Below, piece after piece: positions 39,222-47,557 of a DNA stretch of 64,000 bases. The first letter of the stretch is position 1. The number at the start of each line of letters is the position of its first letter. Below the pieces are notes generated by a model, which worked only from the letters and a program-made list of their open reading frames with translations, was not told where the DNA came from and made no database searches. The DNA comes from Gordonia heveisoli. GTDB taxonomy: Bacteria; Actinomycetota; Actinomycetes; Mycobacteriales; Mycobacteriaceae. The position numbers and the translations under genes are program-made. Where the stretch lies: positions 46,393 to 110,392 of the forward strand of contig NZ_JASXSH010000016.1 in assembly GCF_030315745.1 (NCBI RefSeq), read 5' to 3'.

Positions 39222-39839
39222 GTGGCAAGGATGTCGGTCGACGAGCGCCGAAGCGCACTCATCGAAGCTGCTTTCCGGGTGATCGCGGATCATGGTGTCG
39301 AGGGGGCGACCACCAGACAGATCTGCGCGCACGCCGATATGCCCTTGGCGAGTTTCCATTACGCCTTCGAAAGCCGTACCGCACTGCTGGGTGCGGTCAT
39401 GGAGACCGCGGTCCCCAATGACCTGGCCGACCTGCTTGCTTCGGTCCTGCACGAGACGGACGACGATGCCCCGGCGATCGGGATGGAGGAGAGCATCGAG
39501 CAGTTGTTCGCGGCGTTCTACGACCATCTCAAGGCCGATCCCGGACGTCTGCAGGCGACGATCTCCCTCGGCATCTACGGGCACAACCATCCGGAACTCG
39601 ATACCTTCGGGCGGCGGATGTACGAGCGCCAGTTCGAGGTGGCGTCGATCGTCATGCGGGTGGCCGCCGAACGAGCCGGGGTGACGTGGTCGGAGCCCGT
39701 GGAGAATCTTGGCCCCATCGTGATCGCGGCGACGAACTCGATCACCCTCATCTATTTGAGTACCGCCGACGACAAGGCGATCAGGACCGTCATCGGGTCG
39801 GCCACACGTTCGCTGATGACGTATGTCGTCAGCGTATGA
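39222..39839 (+). CDS. TetR-family regulator
   Basis: The 205-residue regulator has an N-terminal TetR helix-turn-helix: RRSALIEAAFRVIADHGVEG, then TTRQICAHADMPLASFHYAF. The C-terminal ligand domain has a GRLQATISLGIYGHNHPEL segment. GTG 39222 is used; ATG 39231 is possible. Upstream, GCATATGCG and CGCATAT (about 39177-39197) form a loosely palindromic site that could be an autoregulatory operator. The stop overlaps the start of the aldolase-like gene by 17 bp, so it heads a likely operon with that enzyme and a lactone oxidase. Confidence 0.88.
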   Translation: MARMSVDERRSALIEAAFRVIADHGVEGATTRQICAHADMPLASFHYAFESRTALLGAVMETAVPNDLADLLASVLHETDDDAPAIGMEESIEQLFAAFYDHLKADPGRLQATISLGIYGHNHPELDTFGRRMYERQFEVASIVMRVAAERAGVTWSEPVENLGPIVIAATNSITLIYLSTADDKAIRTVIGSATRSLMTYVVSV

Positions 39840-41055
39840 CCAATCGTGGTGGGCCGGAATCGCCGACGCCGTCCGCACCGCGGGGCTCGACGCACCGATC
39901 CTGACCCTCGACATGGCCGCATTCGCGGCCAATGTCGCTGATCTGCGCCGCCGTGCGGCAGGCACCCCGATACGGGTGGCGTCCAAATCGTTGCGGGTAC
40001 GGTCGATCATCGAGAACACCCTCGGCCACCCCGGCTACGCAGGTGTGCTCGCCTACGATCTGGCCGAGGCGCACTGGCTGGCAACCCAATCCGGCATCAC
40101 CGACGTCCTGATGGGCTATCCGACGGTGCGACGCGAGGCGCTGACCGCCTTCGCCACCGACGAGATCGCCGTCAGCCGGGTCACCCTGCTCGTCGACTCG
40201 GCCGATCAGCTCGACCTCATCGACTCCGTCGTCGAACCCGATCGCCGCCCGGCGCTGCGCGTGGCCATCGACATCGATGCCTCCTACCGTCCGCTGGGCG
40301 GCCTGGTGCACATCGGGGTGCGGCGCTCCCCCGTCCACGGCGTCGCCGACGCGGTCGCACTGGCCCGGACCATCACCGCGCGTGCGGGATTCACCCTCGT
40401 GGGCGCCATGTCGTATGAGGCGCAGGTGGCCGGGGTCGCCGACGATGTCGACGGGCGGGCGCTGCAGAACCTTGCGGTACGGCTGATGCAGCAGCGGTCG
40501 ATGCGCGAGTTGCGCCGCCGCCGTGGGGCCATCGTCGCGGCGCTGCGGGAGATCGCCGACCTGGAGATCGTCAACGCCGGCGGTACCGGATCGCTGGAGG
40601 AATCGGCCGCGGACTCGTCGGTCACCGACATCGCCGCTGGCAGCGGACTGTTCGGCGGCCATCTGTTCGACGGGTACCGCCGGTTCCGGCCCGCGCCGGC
40701 GTTGTCCTTCGGCCTCGACGTCGTCCGTAAGCCGGGCGACGACATCGCGACGTGTGCCGGGGGTGGCTGGATCGCGTCGGGGCCGCCCGCCGCGGACCGG
40801 CTGCCGATCCCGGTGTGGCCGGACGGGTTGTCCTATGTGGGGACCGAGGCGGCGGGCGAGGTGCAGACACCATTGCGCGGTGACGCCGCCCGCGACCTGC
40901 GCGCCGGAGATCGAATATGGTTCCGGCACACCAAATCCGGTGAGGTCTGCGAACGGTCGGCCCGGGTCGCCCTGATCGAGCGCGACGCGACCGGCGATCC
41001 ACGGGTGCGCGAGGTGGTACCCACTTACCGAGGCGAAGGACGGTGCTTTCTGTGA
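39823..41055 (+). CDS. PLP-dependent amino acid aldolase/deaminase (alanine racemase-like fold)
   Basis: The 410-residue enzyme has the N-terminal alanine-racemase-type barrel: APILTLDMAAFAANVADLRR, then TPIRVASKSLRVRSII with the PLP Lys in ASKS, and GVLAYDLAEAHWL. IVNAGGTGSLEE and a DGYRRFRPAPAL segment follow, with a C-terminal metal-binding-like region (GEVCERSARV). This resembles the D-threonine aldolase/D-serine dehydratase-like family. ATG 39823 overlaps the TetR gene by 17 bp, and the stop overlaps the lactone oxidase start. Exact substrate (D-threonine, D-serine or another D-hydroxy amino acid) is not readable from sequence. Confidence 0.8.
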   Translation: MSSAYDQSWWAGIADAVRTAGLDAPILTLDMAAFAANVADLRRRAAGTPIRVASKSLRVRSIIENTLGHPGYAGVLAYDLAEAHWLATQSGITDVLMGYPTVRREALTAFATDEIAVSRVTLLVDSADQLDLIDSVVEPDRRPALRVAIDIDASYRPLGGLVHIGVRRSPVHGVADAVALARTITARAGFTLVGAMSYEAQVAGVADDVDGRALQNLAVRLMQQRSMRELRRRRGAIVAALREIADLEIVNAGGTGSLEESAADSSVTDIAAGSGLFGGHLFDGYRRFRPAPALSFGLDVVRKPGDDIATCAGGGWIASGPPAADRLPIPVWPDGLSYVGTEAAGEVQTPLRGDAARDLRAGDRIWFRHTKSGEVCERSARVALIERDATGDPRVREVVPTYRGEGRCFL

Positions 41056-42368
41056 CGGCTGCGACGATCGGGTGGCGCAATTGGGGTGGCACCCAACGGT
41101 GCACCCCGGCCCGGGTGGAGTCGCCCACCGACGCGGTGCAGATCGCCGAACTCGTCGGCCGCGCACGCGCCGAGGGTCGTCGGATCAAAGCGGTCGGTGC
41201 CGGACACAGCTTCTCGGCGATCGCCGTCGCCGACGACATCCAGCTCGACCTCACCAGGATGCGCGGGCTGATCGCCACCGATGTCGAGACCGACCGCGCC
41301 ACCCTGCGCGGCGGCACCCATCTCCACGAGATCCCACGTCTGCTGGCACCTTTCGGACTGGCGATGACCAACCTCGGCGACGTCGACCGGCAGACCATCA
41401 GCGGCGCGACCTCCACCGGCACCCATGGCACCGGCGCCGCCTTCGGCGGGATCAGTACCCAGATCGTCGGCGCCACCATCATCACCGGCACCGGCGAGGT
41501 GCGCGTCGTCGACGAACACGATCCCGATCTCGCCGCCGTCGCGCTCGGACTCGGATCGCTCGGCGTCCTGGCGGATCTGACCCTCGCCCTGGTGCCCGCC
41601 TTCCACATGCGGGCGCAGGAGACACCGATGTCCGCCGACGACGCGATCGCCGGATTCGCCGAGCGGACCGAGAAGTACGACCATCACGAGTTCTACTGGT
41701 TCCCGCACACCAATCGGGCGCTGGCCAAGATGAATACGCGGCTCGGTGTCGAGGAACCGTGCCACGGTCCAGGGCATGTGCGCCGCTGGGTGGATGACGA
41801 ACTGTTGAGCAACAAGCTGTTCGGCGCGCTGTGTGCGGTGGGCGCGCGGGTGCCCGCCACGGTTCCGCCGATCGCCCAGATCGCCGGCCGAGCATTGTCC
41901 GCACGCACGTTCACCGACACCTCTACCGGTGTGTTCATCTCCGCCCGTGACGTGCGCTTCCGGGAGATGGAGTACGCCGTCCCCCTCGACACCATTCCCG
42001 AGGTACTCGACGAATTGCGCACCATGATCGACCGGCGGCGCTACCGCATCAGCTTCCCGGTCGAGGTGCGGGCGGCCGCCGAGGACGATCTGATGCTGTC
42101 CACCGCCGCCGGACGAACCAGTGGGTATGTCGCCGTCCACCGCTATCACCGTGACGACCCGGCCGATTCGGCGTCGTACTTCGCCGACGTCGAGGCCATC
42201 ATGAGCGACTACGACGGGCGGCCGCACTGGGGGAAGATGCACAACCGCGATGCCGGGTATCTACGGACCGTCTACCCCCGCTTCGACGAGTTCCGGGCCG
42301 TCCGCGACCGGTACGACCCGGACCGGGTCTTCGCCAATCCATACCTGGAGCAGATTCTCGGACCGTGA
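41052..42368 (+). CDS. FAD-linked sugar-1,4-lactone oxidase
   Basis: The 438-residue flavoenzyme has the VAO/PCMH FAD domain (VGAGHSFSAIAVADDIQLDL, QTISGATSTGTHGTG) and an ALO C-terminal domain (FREMEYAVPLDTIPEVLDEL, RPHWGKMHNRDAGYL with the HWGK motif, DRVFANPYLEQILGP). It closely recalls the M. tuberculosis L-gulono-1,4-lactone dehydrogenase (Rv1771). GTG 41052 overlaps the upstream stop (GTGA); GTG 41043 is a second choice with AAGGA close by. It is third in the TetR-led operon. Whether it acts on gulono-, galactono- or arabinono-lactone is open. Confidence 0.9.
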   Translation: MTAATIGWRNWGGTQRCTPARVESPTDAVQIAELVGRARAEGRRIKAVGAGHSFSAIAVADDIQLDLTRMRGLIATDVETDRATLRGGTHLHEIPRLLAPFGLAMTNLGDVDRQTISGATSTGTHGTGAAFGGISTQIVGATIITGTGEVRVVDEHDPDLAAVALGLGSLGVLADLTLALVPAFHMRAQETPMSADDAIAGFAERTEKYDHHEFYWFPHTNRALAKMNTRLGVEEPCHGPGHVRRWVDDELLSNKLFGALCAVGARVPATVPPIAQIAGRALSARTFTDTSTGVFISARDVRFREMEYAVPLDTIPEVLDELRTMIDRRRYRISFPVEVRAAAEDDLMLSTAAGRTSGYVAVHRYHRDDPADSASYFADVEAIMSDYDGRPHWGKMHNRDAGYLRTVYPRFDEFRAVRDRYDPDRVFANPYLEQILGP

Positions 42369-42414
42369 CTTCCTCCGACTGGCGCGACGCGGGTGGGTTG
42401 ACGAGACTGGGGGC

Positions 42415-43521
42415 ATGCGTGAGCTGTTGCCCGATCTGCTGAGTCTGCTCGCGGCCCGGGACGCCCGGCCGGTCGCGCTGGCGCGCGTCATCGGGGTGAC
42501 CGGGGCGGCGCCGCGTGCGCCGGGAGCGGCCATGCTGGTCACCGGTGACGGGCAGATCGTGGGCTCGGTGTCGGGCGGATGCGTGGAGTCGACCCTGCAT
42601 CACACCGCCGGGCAGGTGCTCGCCGACGGGGTCGCCGTCGTCGAGCGGTTCGCCGATCAGGACGCTCTGGGCCTCGCCGGCGCGGGACTGACCTGCGGCG
42701 GCGAGATCGAGGTGTTCGTCGAGCCGGTCGGACCCGAACGCCTCGACGACCTGCATCGGTTGTCCACCGCCGTCGCCCACCGGCAGCCGGTGGCGCTGGC
42801 CACGACCCTCGCCGCCCATCCTCGCTGGCATGTGCGCACCCCTACCGACCAGCAGCCGTGGCTCCGGCTCGATCACGACGTCGCCGATCTGCTCGCCACC
42901 GGCCGTAGTTCGATCATCGGGGTCGACGACTGCGATGCCGACGACCCGGCATCGCACTACCGGCCGCGCACCTTCGTGCAGTCGTTCGCACCGCCCGCCC
43001 GGCTGATCCTGGTGGGCGCCAACGACTTCGTCCGAGAGCTGGCCGCCATCGGTAGCCGCCTGGGGTTTCGGGTGACCGTCGTCGACGCCCGGCCGGTATT
43101 CGCCACCCGGGCACGATTTCCCGAGGCCGACGAGGTGGTCGTCGGATGGCCGGACAACTATCTCTCCGCCGAACTCGAGGCCGGCCGACTCCCGGCATCG
43201 TCGGCGGTCTGCGTGATGACCCACGACGCCAAATTCGATGTACCCGCACTGCGCGTCGCATTGTCGGGTGCGCCACTGTCATTCGTCGGCGCTCTGGGTT
43301 CGCGCCGGACTGTCGCCGACCGCCGCACCCGTCTGCTGGACGCCGGGGTCACCCCCGACCAACTGGCCCGGCTCCGTTCCCCGCTGGGTCTGGACCTCGG
43401 CGGACACACTCCCGCCGAGGTGGCGATTTCGATTGCCGCCCAGCTGATTGCCGAACGCAACAGCGGATCGGCCCGGCCGCTGACACACGGTCGCGGGCCG
43501 ATCCACCGACACCGCGGATAG
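42415..43521 (+). CDS. XdhC/CoxI-family molybdoenzyme maturation protein
   Basis: The 368-residue protein starts MRELLPDLLSLLAARDARPV and has the XdhC N-domain (VTGAAPRAPGAAMLVTGDGQ, GSVSGGCVES), a linker, and a Rossmann C-domain (ARLILVGANDFVRELA, VVDARPVFATRARFPEAD, FVGALGSRRTVADR, LRSPLGLDLGGHTPAEVAIS). XdhC proteins bind the molybdenum cofactor and sulfurate it before insertion into xanthine dehydrogenase-like enzymes. No xdhAB genes are present, but the convergent neighbour is a purine/cytosine-type permease, which fits purine use. The gene begins 46 bp after the lactone oxidase and may be co-transcribed. Confidence 0.88.
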   Translation: MRELLPDLLSLLAARDARPVALARVIGVTGAAPRAPGAAMLVTGDGQIVGSVSGGCVESTLHHTAGQVLADGVAVVERFADQDALGLAGAGLTCGGEIEVFVEPVGPERLDDLHRLSTAVAHRQPVALATTLAAHPRWHVRTPTDQQPWLRLDHDVADLLATGRSSIIGVDDCDADDPASHYRPRTFVQSFAPPARLILVGANDFVRELAAIGSRLGFRVTVVDARPVFATRARFPEADEVVVGWPDNYLSAELEAGRLPASSAVCVMTHDAKFDVPALRVALSGAPLSFVGALGSRRTVADRRTRLLDAGVTPDQLARLRSPLGLDLGGHTPAEVAISIAAQLIAERNSGSARPLTHGRGPIHRHRG

Positions 43522-45315
43522 TCAGCCCGTGGTGGCGTCACCATCCTTCACGGCGATATCGGTCGTCTCCGCGGTGCCGGCCGACTTCTGTTCGGGCAGT
43601 ATGTGTTCGCCACTGCGGTCGCACGACAACGCGAGCGAACTGATGTACTGCTTCTCCCCGTCGGGCCCCGGCTTGGCGGAGGCGATCATGTCCGGACGTT
43701 CGAAATCGATCCCGGTGACGCAGCAAGTGAGTCGCTCGTCGGAGGGGTTGCCGTGTTCGTCATACATCGGCAGATCGATGCCGTCGTCGGTACGGCGCAG
43801 GTAGTAGCGCCCCTTGGTGGCCAGCGCAATGATCGGCGGAAGCACCAGCGCCAGAACCAGAGCCACCAGCGGTGAGTACGGCTGGATGGCGTCGCCGAAG
43901 ACGTGGAAGTACACGAGGATCGACGCACCCCCGGCGACGATCACCGACCCGAATCCGACCGGGTTCACGGCATAGAGCATGCCGCGCCGGAACTCTGGCT
44001 TCTTGGGTGAGATGCCGAGCAGATACTTGTTGATCGCGATGTCGGAGGCGACCGTCACGATCCACGCGATACCGCAGTTGGCGTAGAAGTTCAGCAGGTT
44101 GTTGAGGAAGCTGAACATGTCTGCCTCCATCAACACGATCGCGATCGCGACGTTGAACACCAAGAACACCAACCGGCCCGGGTAAGTCTTGGTCACGCGG
44201 GTGAAGCTGTTGGTCCAGGCCAGCGACCCCGAGTAGGCGTTGGTGACGTTGATCTTGATCTGGCTGATCACCACGAGGATGACCGCCAGCGTCAGTGCCA
44301 GCCAATGCGGGACGAACTCTTCGTACACCTCGACGAACTGGTGAACCGGCTGGTTGGCGATGCCGGCGTTGTCCATCGTGATGCCGATCAGGTAGACCGC
44401 CAAGAACAGGCCGACGACCTGCTTGATCGCACCGAAGATGACCCAGCCCGGACCGGCGGTCAGCATTGCCAGCCACCACTTGCGGGAGTTCTCCGGGGTG
44501 CGCGGCGGCATGAAGCGGAGATAGTCGATCTGCTCGGCGATCTGGGCGATCAGCGAGAGACAGACACCCGCGGCGAGCATGGTGCCCGCGAAGCTGACAC
44601 CCTTGTTAAGCGGTTCACCGGTCGCGGTGTCGATACCGCCGAAGGCGAAGAAGTCGCCTACTGCGTCGGGGTGCTTGAACACCAGGTAGGCGAACGGCAA
44701 CACCATCATGACCAGCCATAGCGGCGTCGTCCACACCTGCAGTTTGGCGAGCGTGTTCATGCCGTAGATCACCAGCGGGATGATCAGCACCGAGCTGAGC
44801 AGATACCCCAGCCACAGCGGGATGTTGAGGCCCAAGAGCAGGCCTTGGGCCATGATCGACCCTTCAAGGGCGAAGAAGATGAAGGTGAACGACGCGAAGA
44901 TGACGTTGGTCAGCACCGAGCCGTAGTAGCCGAATCCGCTACCGCGGGTGATCAGGTCGAGGTCGATGTTGTAGCGGGCCGCGTAGTAGGACAGCGGGTA
45001 GCCGGTCAGGATGATGACGATCGCGAAGAATCCGATGCCCAGCAAGGCATTTCCGGTGCCGTTGGCGATGCCGATGTTGGCACCGATGGCAAAGTCCGCC
45101 AGGTAGGCGATACCACCGAGGGCCGACACGGCGACGACGCCCGGACCCCATTTGCGGTAGCTGCGCGGCGCGAACCGAAGGGTGTAGTCCTCCAGACTCT
45201 CGCGGGCGGCCGCGGCGGCGGCGCCGGTGGTGATGATGCTGTGTTCGGCGTTCTCGATCTCACCGACATCCTCGGTGAACTCCGCGACCTCGTCGCGAAA
45301 AGACTCTTTCGACAT
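43522..45315 (-). CDS. NCS1-family nucleobase permease
   Basis: The 597-residue permease has about 12 membrane helices with NCS1 features: YTLRFAPRSYRKWGPGVVAV before TM1, the TM1 region SALGGIAYLADFAIGANIG, SGFGYYGSVL, and NVTNAYSGSLAWTNSFTRV. The C-terminal 100 residues are hydrophilic and acidic (LPMYDEHGNPSDERLTCCV). The family imports cytosine, purines, hydantoins or allantoin with sodium or protons. ATG 45315 is chosen because GGGAG lies 10 nt upstream; ATG 45333 has no good site. An inverted repeat at 45412-45431 lies in its upstream region. Convergent with xdhC. Confidence 0.87.
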   Translation of the reverse strand: MSKESFRDEVAEFTEDVGEIENAEHSIITTGAAAAAARESLEDYTLRFAPRSYRKWGPGVVAVSALGGIAYLADFAIGANIGIANGTGNALLGIGFFAIVIILTGYPLSYYAARYNIDLDLITRGSGFGYYGSVLTNVIFASFTFIFFALEGSIMAQGLLLGLNIPLWLGYLLSSVLIIPLVIYGMNTLAKLQVWTTPLWLVMMVLPFAYLVFKHPDAVGDFFAFGGIDTATGEPLNKGVSFAGTMLAAGVCLSLIAQIAEQIDYLRFMPPRTPENSRKWWLAMLTAGPGWVIFGAIKQVVGLFLAVYLIGITMDNAGIANQPVHQFVEVYEEFVPHWLALTLAVILVVISQIKINVTNAYSGSLAWTNSFTRVTKTYPGRLVFLVFNVAIAIVLMEADMFSFLNNLLNFYANCGIAWIVTVASDIAINKYLLGISPKKPEFRRGMLYAVNPVGFGSVIVAGGASILVYFHVFGDAIQPYSPLVALVLALVLPPIIALATKGRYYLRRTDDGIDLPMYDEHGNPSDERLTCCVTGIDFERPDMIASAKPGPDGEKQYISSLALSCDRSGEHILPEQKSAGTAETTDIAVKDGDATTG

Positions 45316-45411
45316 GCTGCGTGCGTCTCCCATTGCGTTCGGGGGGCAAGTGCTTTCGAACGACGCCACGACATCGGGGTCGGCGCCGACACGGACGCTA
45401 TGGACAGCACG

Positions 45412-45431
45412 TTTCGATCGCTTGATCGAAA
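45412..45431. promoter_or_regulatory. Inverted repeat upstream of NCS1 permease
   Basis: A perfect palindrome TTTCGATC-N4-GATCGAAA lies about 97 bp upstream of ATG 45315 and 18 bp from the echA6 terminator. The 20-bp size suits a dimeric regulator. No regulator gene is adjacent, so the binding protein is unknown. Confidence 0.5.
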
Positions 45432-45443
45432 TGTTTCCCGGAG

Positions 45444-45473
45444 GAAAAATCGTTGCACTCCGGTTGCAACGAT
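45444..45473 (-). terminator. Intrinsic terminator of the echA6-like gene
   Basis: On the minus strand the perfect stem ATCGTTGCA-N7-TGCAACGAT (45473-45449) begins 8 bp after the stop at 45481 and is followed directly by TTTT CC. This is one of the few classical stem-plus-T-tract terminators in the window. Confidence 0.85.
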
Positions 45474-45480
45474 CCTCGGG

Positions 45481-46212
45481 TCAGGAGCCGGTGAACACCG
45501 GGGCGCGTTTCTCCGCGCGTGCGGCCCGACCTTCGGCGAGATCGGCACTCTCCCAAGCCCGCATCATCGCCGCCCGTCGCTGCGCCGGTGCGTCGTCGCG
45601 TGCGCCGTCACCGTTGAGAACCAGCTTGTAGTGCTGCAGGGTCAGCGGTGCGAGCGCAGCGATGGTCTGCGCCCAATGCTGGGCGTCGGCGAGGTCACCG
45701 ATCCGGTTGGCGAAACCGAGATCGTGTGCGCGGTCGGCGGTCAGCGGGTCGCAGCCGATCAGCATGCCGCGCGCCTGGCCGGCCCCGACCAGCGACACCA
45801 GCCGACGGATCGTCCACTCATCCACGGCGACACCGATTTTCGCGGCCGGGATGCCAGCGATCGCATCGGGCGCCATCACCCGGAGGTCGGCGGCCATGGC
45901 CAATTGCAGGCCGGCACCGAGGGCCGCACCGTTGAGTGCCGCGATCACCGGTACCGGCACCGACTCGATCTCGGCGAGGGTGGCGATCAGCCCGTCCAGA
46001 AAGTCCTTGTCGTAGACCGGTCCCGACAGGTCGGCCCCGGCGGAGAAGACACTGCCCCGACCGGTGAGCACGATCGCGCGTGCCCCCTGGTCGACGGCGT
46101 TCGCGAACGCTTCCGACAAACCGGACACCATTGACTCATCGAGTGCGTTGCGTTTGTCGGCGCGATCAAGCTCGATCGTGACCACCGCACCATCTGTACT
46201 GGAGTGAATCAT
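45481..46212 (-). CDS. echA6: Enoyl-CoA hydratase/isomerase family, EchA6-like
   Basis: The 243-residue crotonase-fold protein has RADKRNALDESMV, FSAGADLSG (oxyanion hole), NGAALGAGLQLAMAADLRVM and WTIRRLVSLVGAGQARGML. Length and details (ADLSG, APDAIAGIPAAKIGVAVD, GFANRIGDLADAQHWA) match mycobacterial EchA6 (Rv0905), which lacks normal hydratase activity and feeds fatty acyl-CoA into mycolic acid elongation. The GAAL...GAGLQ region lacks the usual pair of catalytic Glu residues (Ala-Gly-Leu-Gln instead of a Glu at the first site). TAGGCT lies 7 nt before ATG 46212, so the mRNA is probably leaderless. Confidence 0.85.
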   Translation of the reverse strand: MIHSSTDGAVVTIELDRADKRNALDESMVSGLSEAFANAVDQGARAIVLTGRGSVFSAGADLSGPVYDKDFLDGLIATLAEIESVPVPVIAALNGAALGAGLQLAMAADLRVMAPDAIAGIPAAKIGVAVDEWTIRRLVSLVGAGQARGMLIGCDPLTADRAHDLGFANRIGDLADAQHWAQTIAALAPLTLQHYKLVLNGDGARDDAPAQRRAAMMRAWESADLAEGRAARAEKRAPVFTGS

Positions 46213-46290
46213 GTGCGGAAGCCTACCCAGCGCGCACCGACGGCGGGTCAGGCGCGGCCGAAGTATCCCTGTCATGTCAGGGTGGTGGAC

Positions 46291-47427
46291 GTGAACAGCC
46301 AGCCTGAGACCGTGCCGACGATCGACGACCACAGTGACGTCCTGATCATCGGTGGCGGCCAGGCCGGCTTGTCGGCCGCCTACTTCCTGCACCGTTTCGG
46401 CCTGGCCGAGCGCTACCAGTTGCTCGATGGCGCGCCGGGCCCCGGCGGCGCCTGGCAGTTCCGCTGGCCGACGCTCACGCTCGCCGCCGCCAACAGGGTC
46501 CACGACCTCCCCGGCCTCGGCATCGTCGAGGCGCTCGGCGCCGACTGCGACAGCTTTCCGGCCGCGACCGCGGTTCCCGACTACTACCGCCGCTATGAGC
46601 ACGACTTCGGCCTGCGGATCCGGCGCCCGGTACGAGTGCGGTCAATACAGGCCGAGGACCCCGGCTTCCGCGCCACCCTCACCGACGGCCGCGAGATCAC
46701 CGCGCGGCTGATCGTCAACGCCACCGGCACCTGGGATCGGCCGTTCATCCCGTACATCCCGGGCGCGGCGGACTTCGGTGGGCGCCAGCTGCACACCCAC
46801 GACTATGTCGGCCCCGACGAGTTTGCTGGTAAGCGGATACTCGTCGTCGGCGCCGGCATCTCGGCGATCCAGCTACTGATCGAGATCGCCCGCAATGCCG
46901 AAGGCGTACAGACATTTTGGTGTTCACGCACCGAGCCGGAGTTCAATCCGAAACCGTTCACGCCCGAACAGGGCCGCGCGGCGGTGGCCAGGGTCGAGCA
47001 GCGTGTACGAGCTGGTCTGCCGCCGCGGTCGGTGGTATCGGTGACCGGCCTCGCGTTGACGCCGACGATCGCCGCCGCCCGTGCGGACGGAATTCTGCAG
47101 TGGCGACCGATGTTCACCCGTATCACCGAATCGGGGGTGTGCTGGGACTGCGGCACCGGCTCGCCGACCGCCCCACCCGACCACCTCGACGTCGACGTCA
47201 TCTTCTGGAACACCGGATTCCGCAGTGCCCTCGACCATCTCGCACCGCTGCATCTGCGCTCTGCCGGTGGCGGCATCACCATGACCGGGCGGCTGGCGAC
47301 CGTGGTGGCCGCCGATCCGCGCATCCAGCTGCTGGGTTACGGCCCGTCGGCATCGACGATCGGGGCCAATCGCGCGGGCCGCGAAGCTGCCCGGGTCGTC
47401 CGCGATCAGCTGGCCGAACTCGGTTGA
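46291..47427 (+). CDS. FAD/NAD(P)-dependent oxidoreductase, flavin monooxygenase-like
   Basis: The 378-residue flavoprotein has a first dinucleotide fold VLIIGGGQAGLSAAYFL, the FAD-binding ATG motif (IVNATGTWDRPFIP), a second fold (ILVVGAGISAIQLLIEIA) for NADPH, and a C-terminal VIFWNTGFRSALDHLAPL. This layout fits thioredoxin-reductase-like or single-component Baeyer-Villiger/FMO-related proteins (CzcO-like). GTG 46291 has AGGGTGG 5 nt upstream; the frame is open to 46204. The 16-bp near-palindrome CCCTGTCATGTCAGGG at 46265-46280 sits just before the start and may be an operator. It is divergent from echA6. Confidence 0.8.
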   Translation: MNSQPETVPTIDDHSDVLIIGGGQAGLSAAYFLHRFGLAERYQLLDGAPGPGGAWQFRWPTLTLAAANRVHDLPGLGIVEALGADCDSFPAATAVPDYYRRYEHDFGLRIRRPVRVRSIQAEDPGFRATLTDGREITARLIVNATGTWDRPFIPYIPGAADFGGRQLHTHDYVGPDEFAGKRILVVGAGISAIQLLIEIARNAEGVQTFWCSRTEPEFNPKPFTPEQGRAAVARVEQRVRAGLPPRSVVSVTGLALTPTIAAARADGILQWRPMFTRITESGVCWDCGTGSPTAPPDHLDVDVIFWNTGFRSALDHLAPLHLRSAGGGITMTGRLATVVAADPRIQLLGYGPSASTIGANRAGREAARVVRDQLAELG

Positions 47428-47506
47428 GCCCGATCGGAGCACGCTGGAACCCCACCCTCGTCCCCGACCTTCAGATTCCTCCCCGCGATACTTCCCGAGG
47501 ACGAAT

Positions 47507-47544
47507 CCGAAAGTCGGGGAAGAACACTCGTCCCCGACTTTCGG
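47507..47544. terminator. Bidirectional hairpin between flavoprotein and photolyase genes
   Basis: Perfect 13-bp arms (CCGAAAGTCGGGG at 47507-47519, complement at 47532-47544) surround a 12-nt loop, between convergent genes ending at 47427 and 47558. Upstream bases 47458-47505 contain further CGTCCCCGA and CCTCCCC pieces that echo the 6.5-kb repeat. Confidence 0.8.
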
Positions 47545-47557
47545 CAGAGATTCGGTG

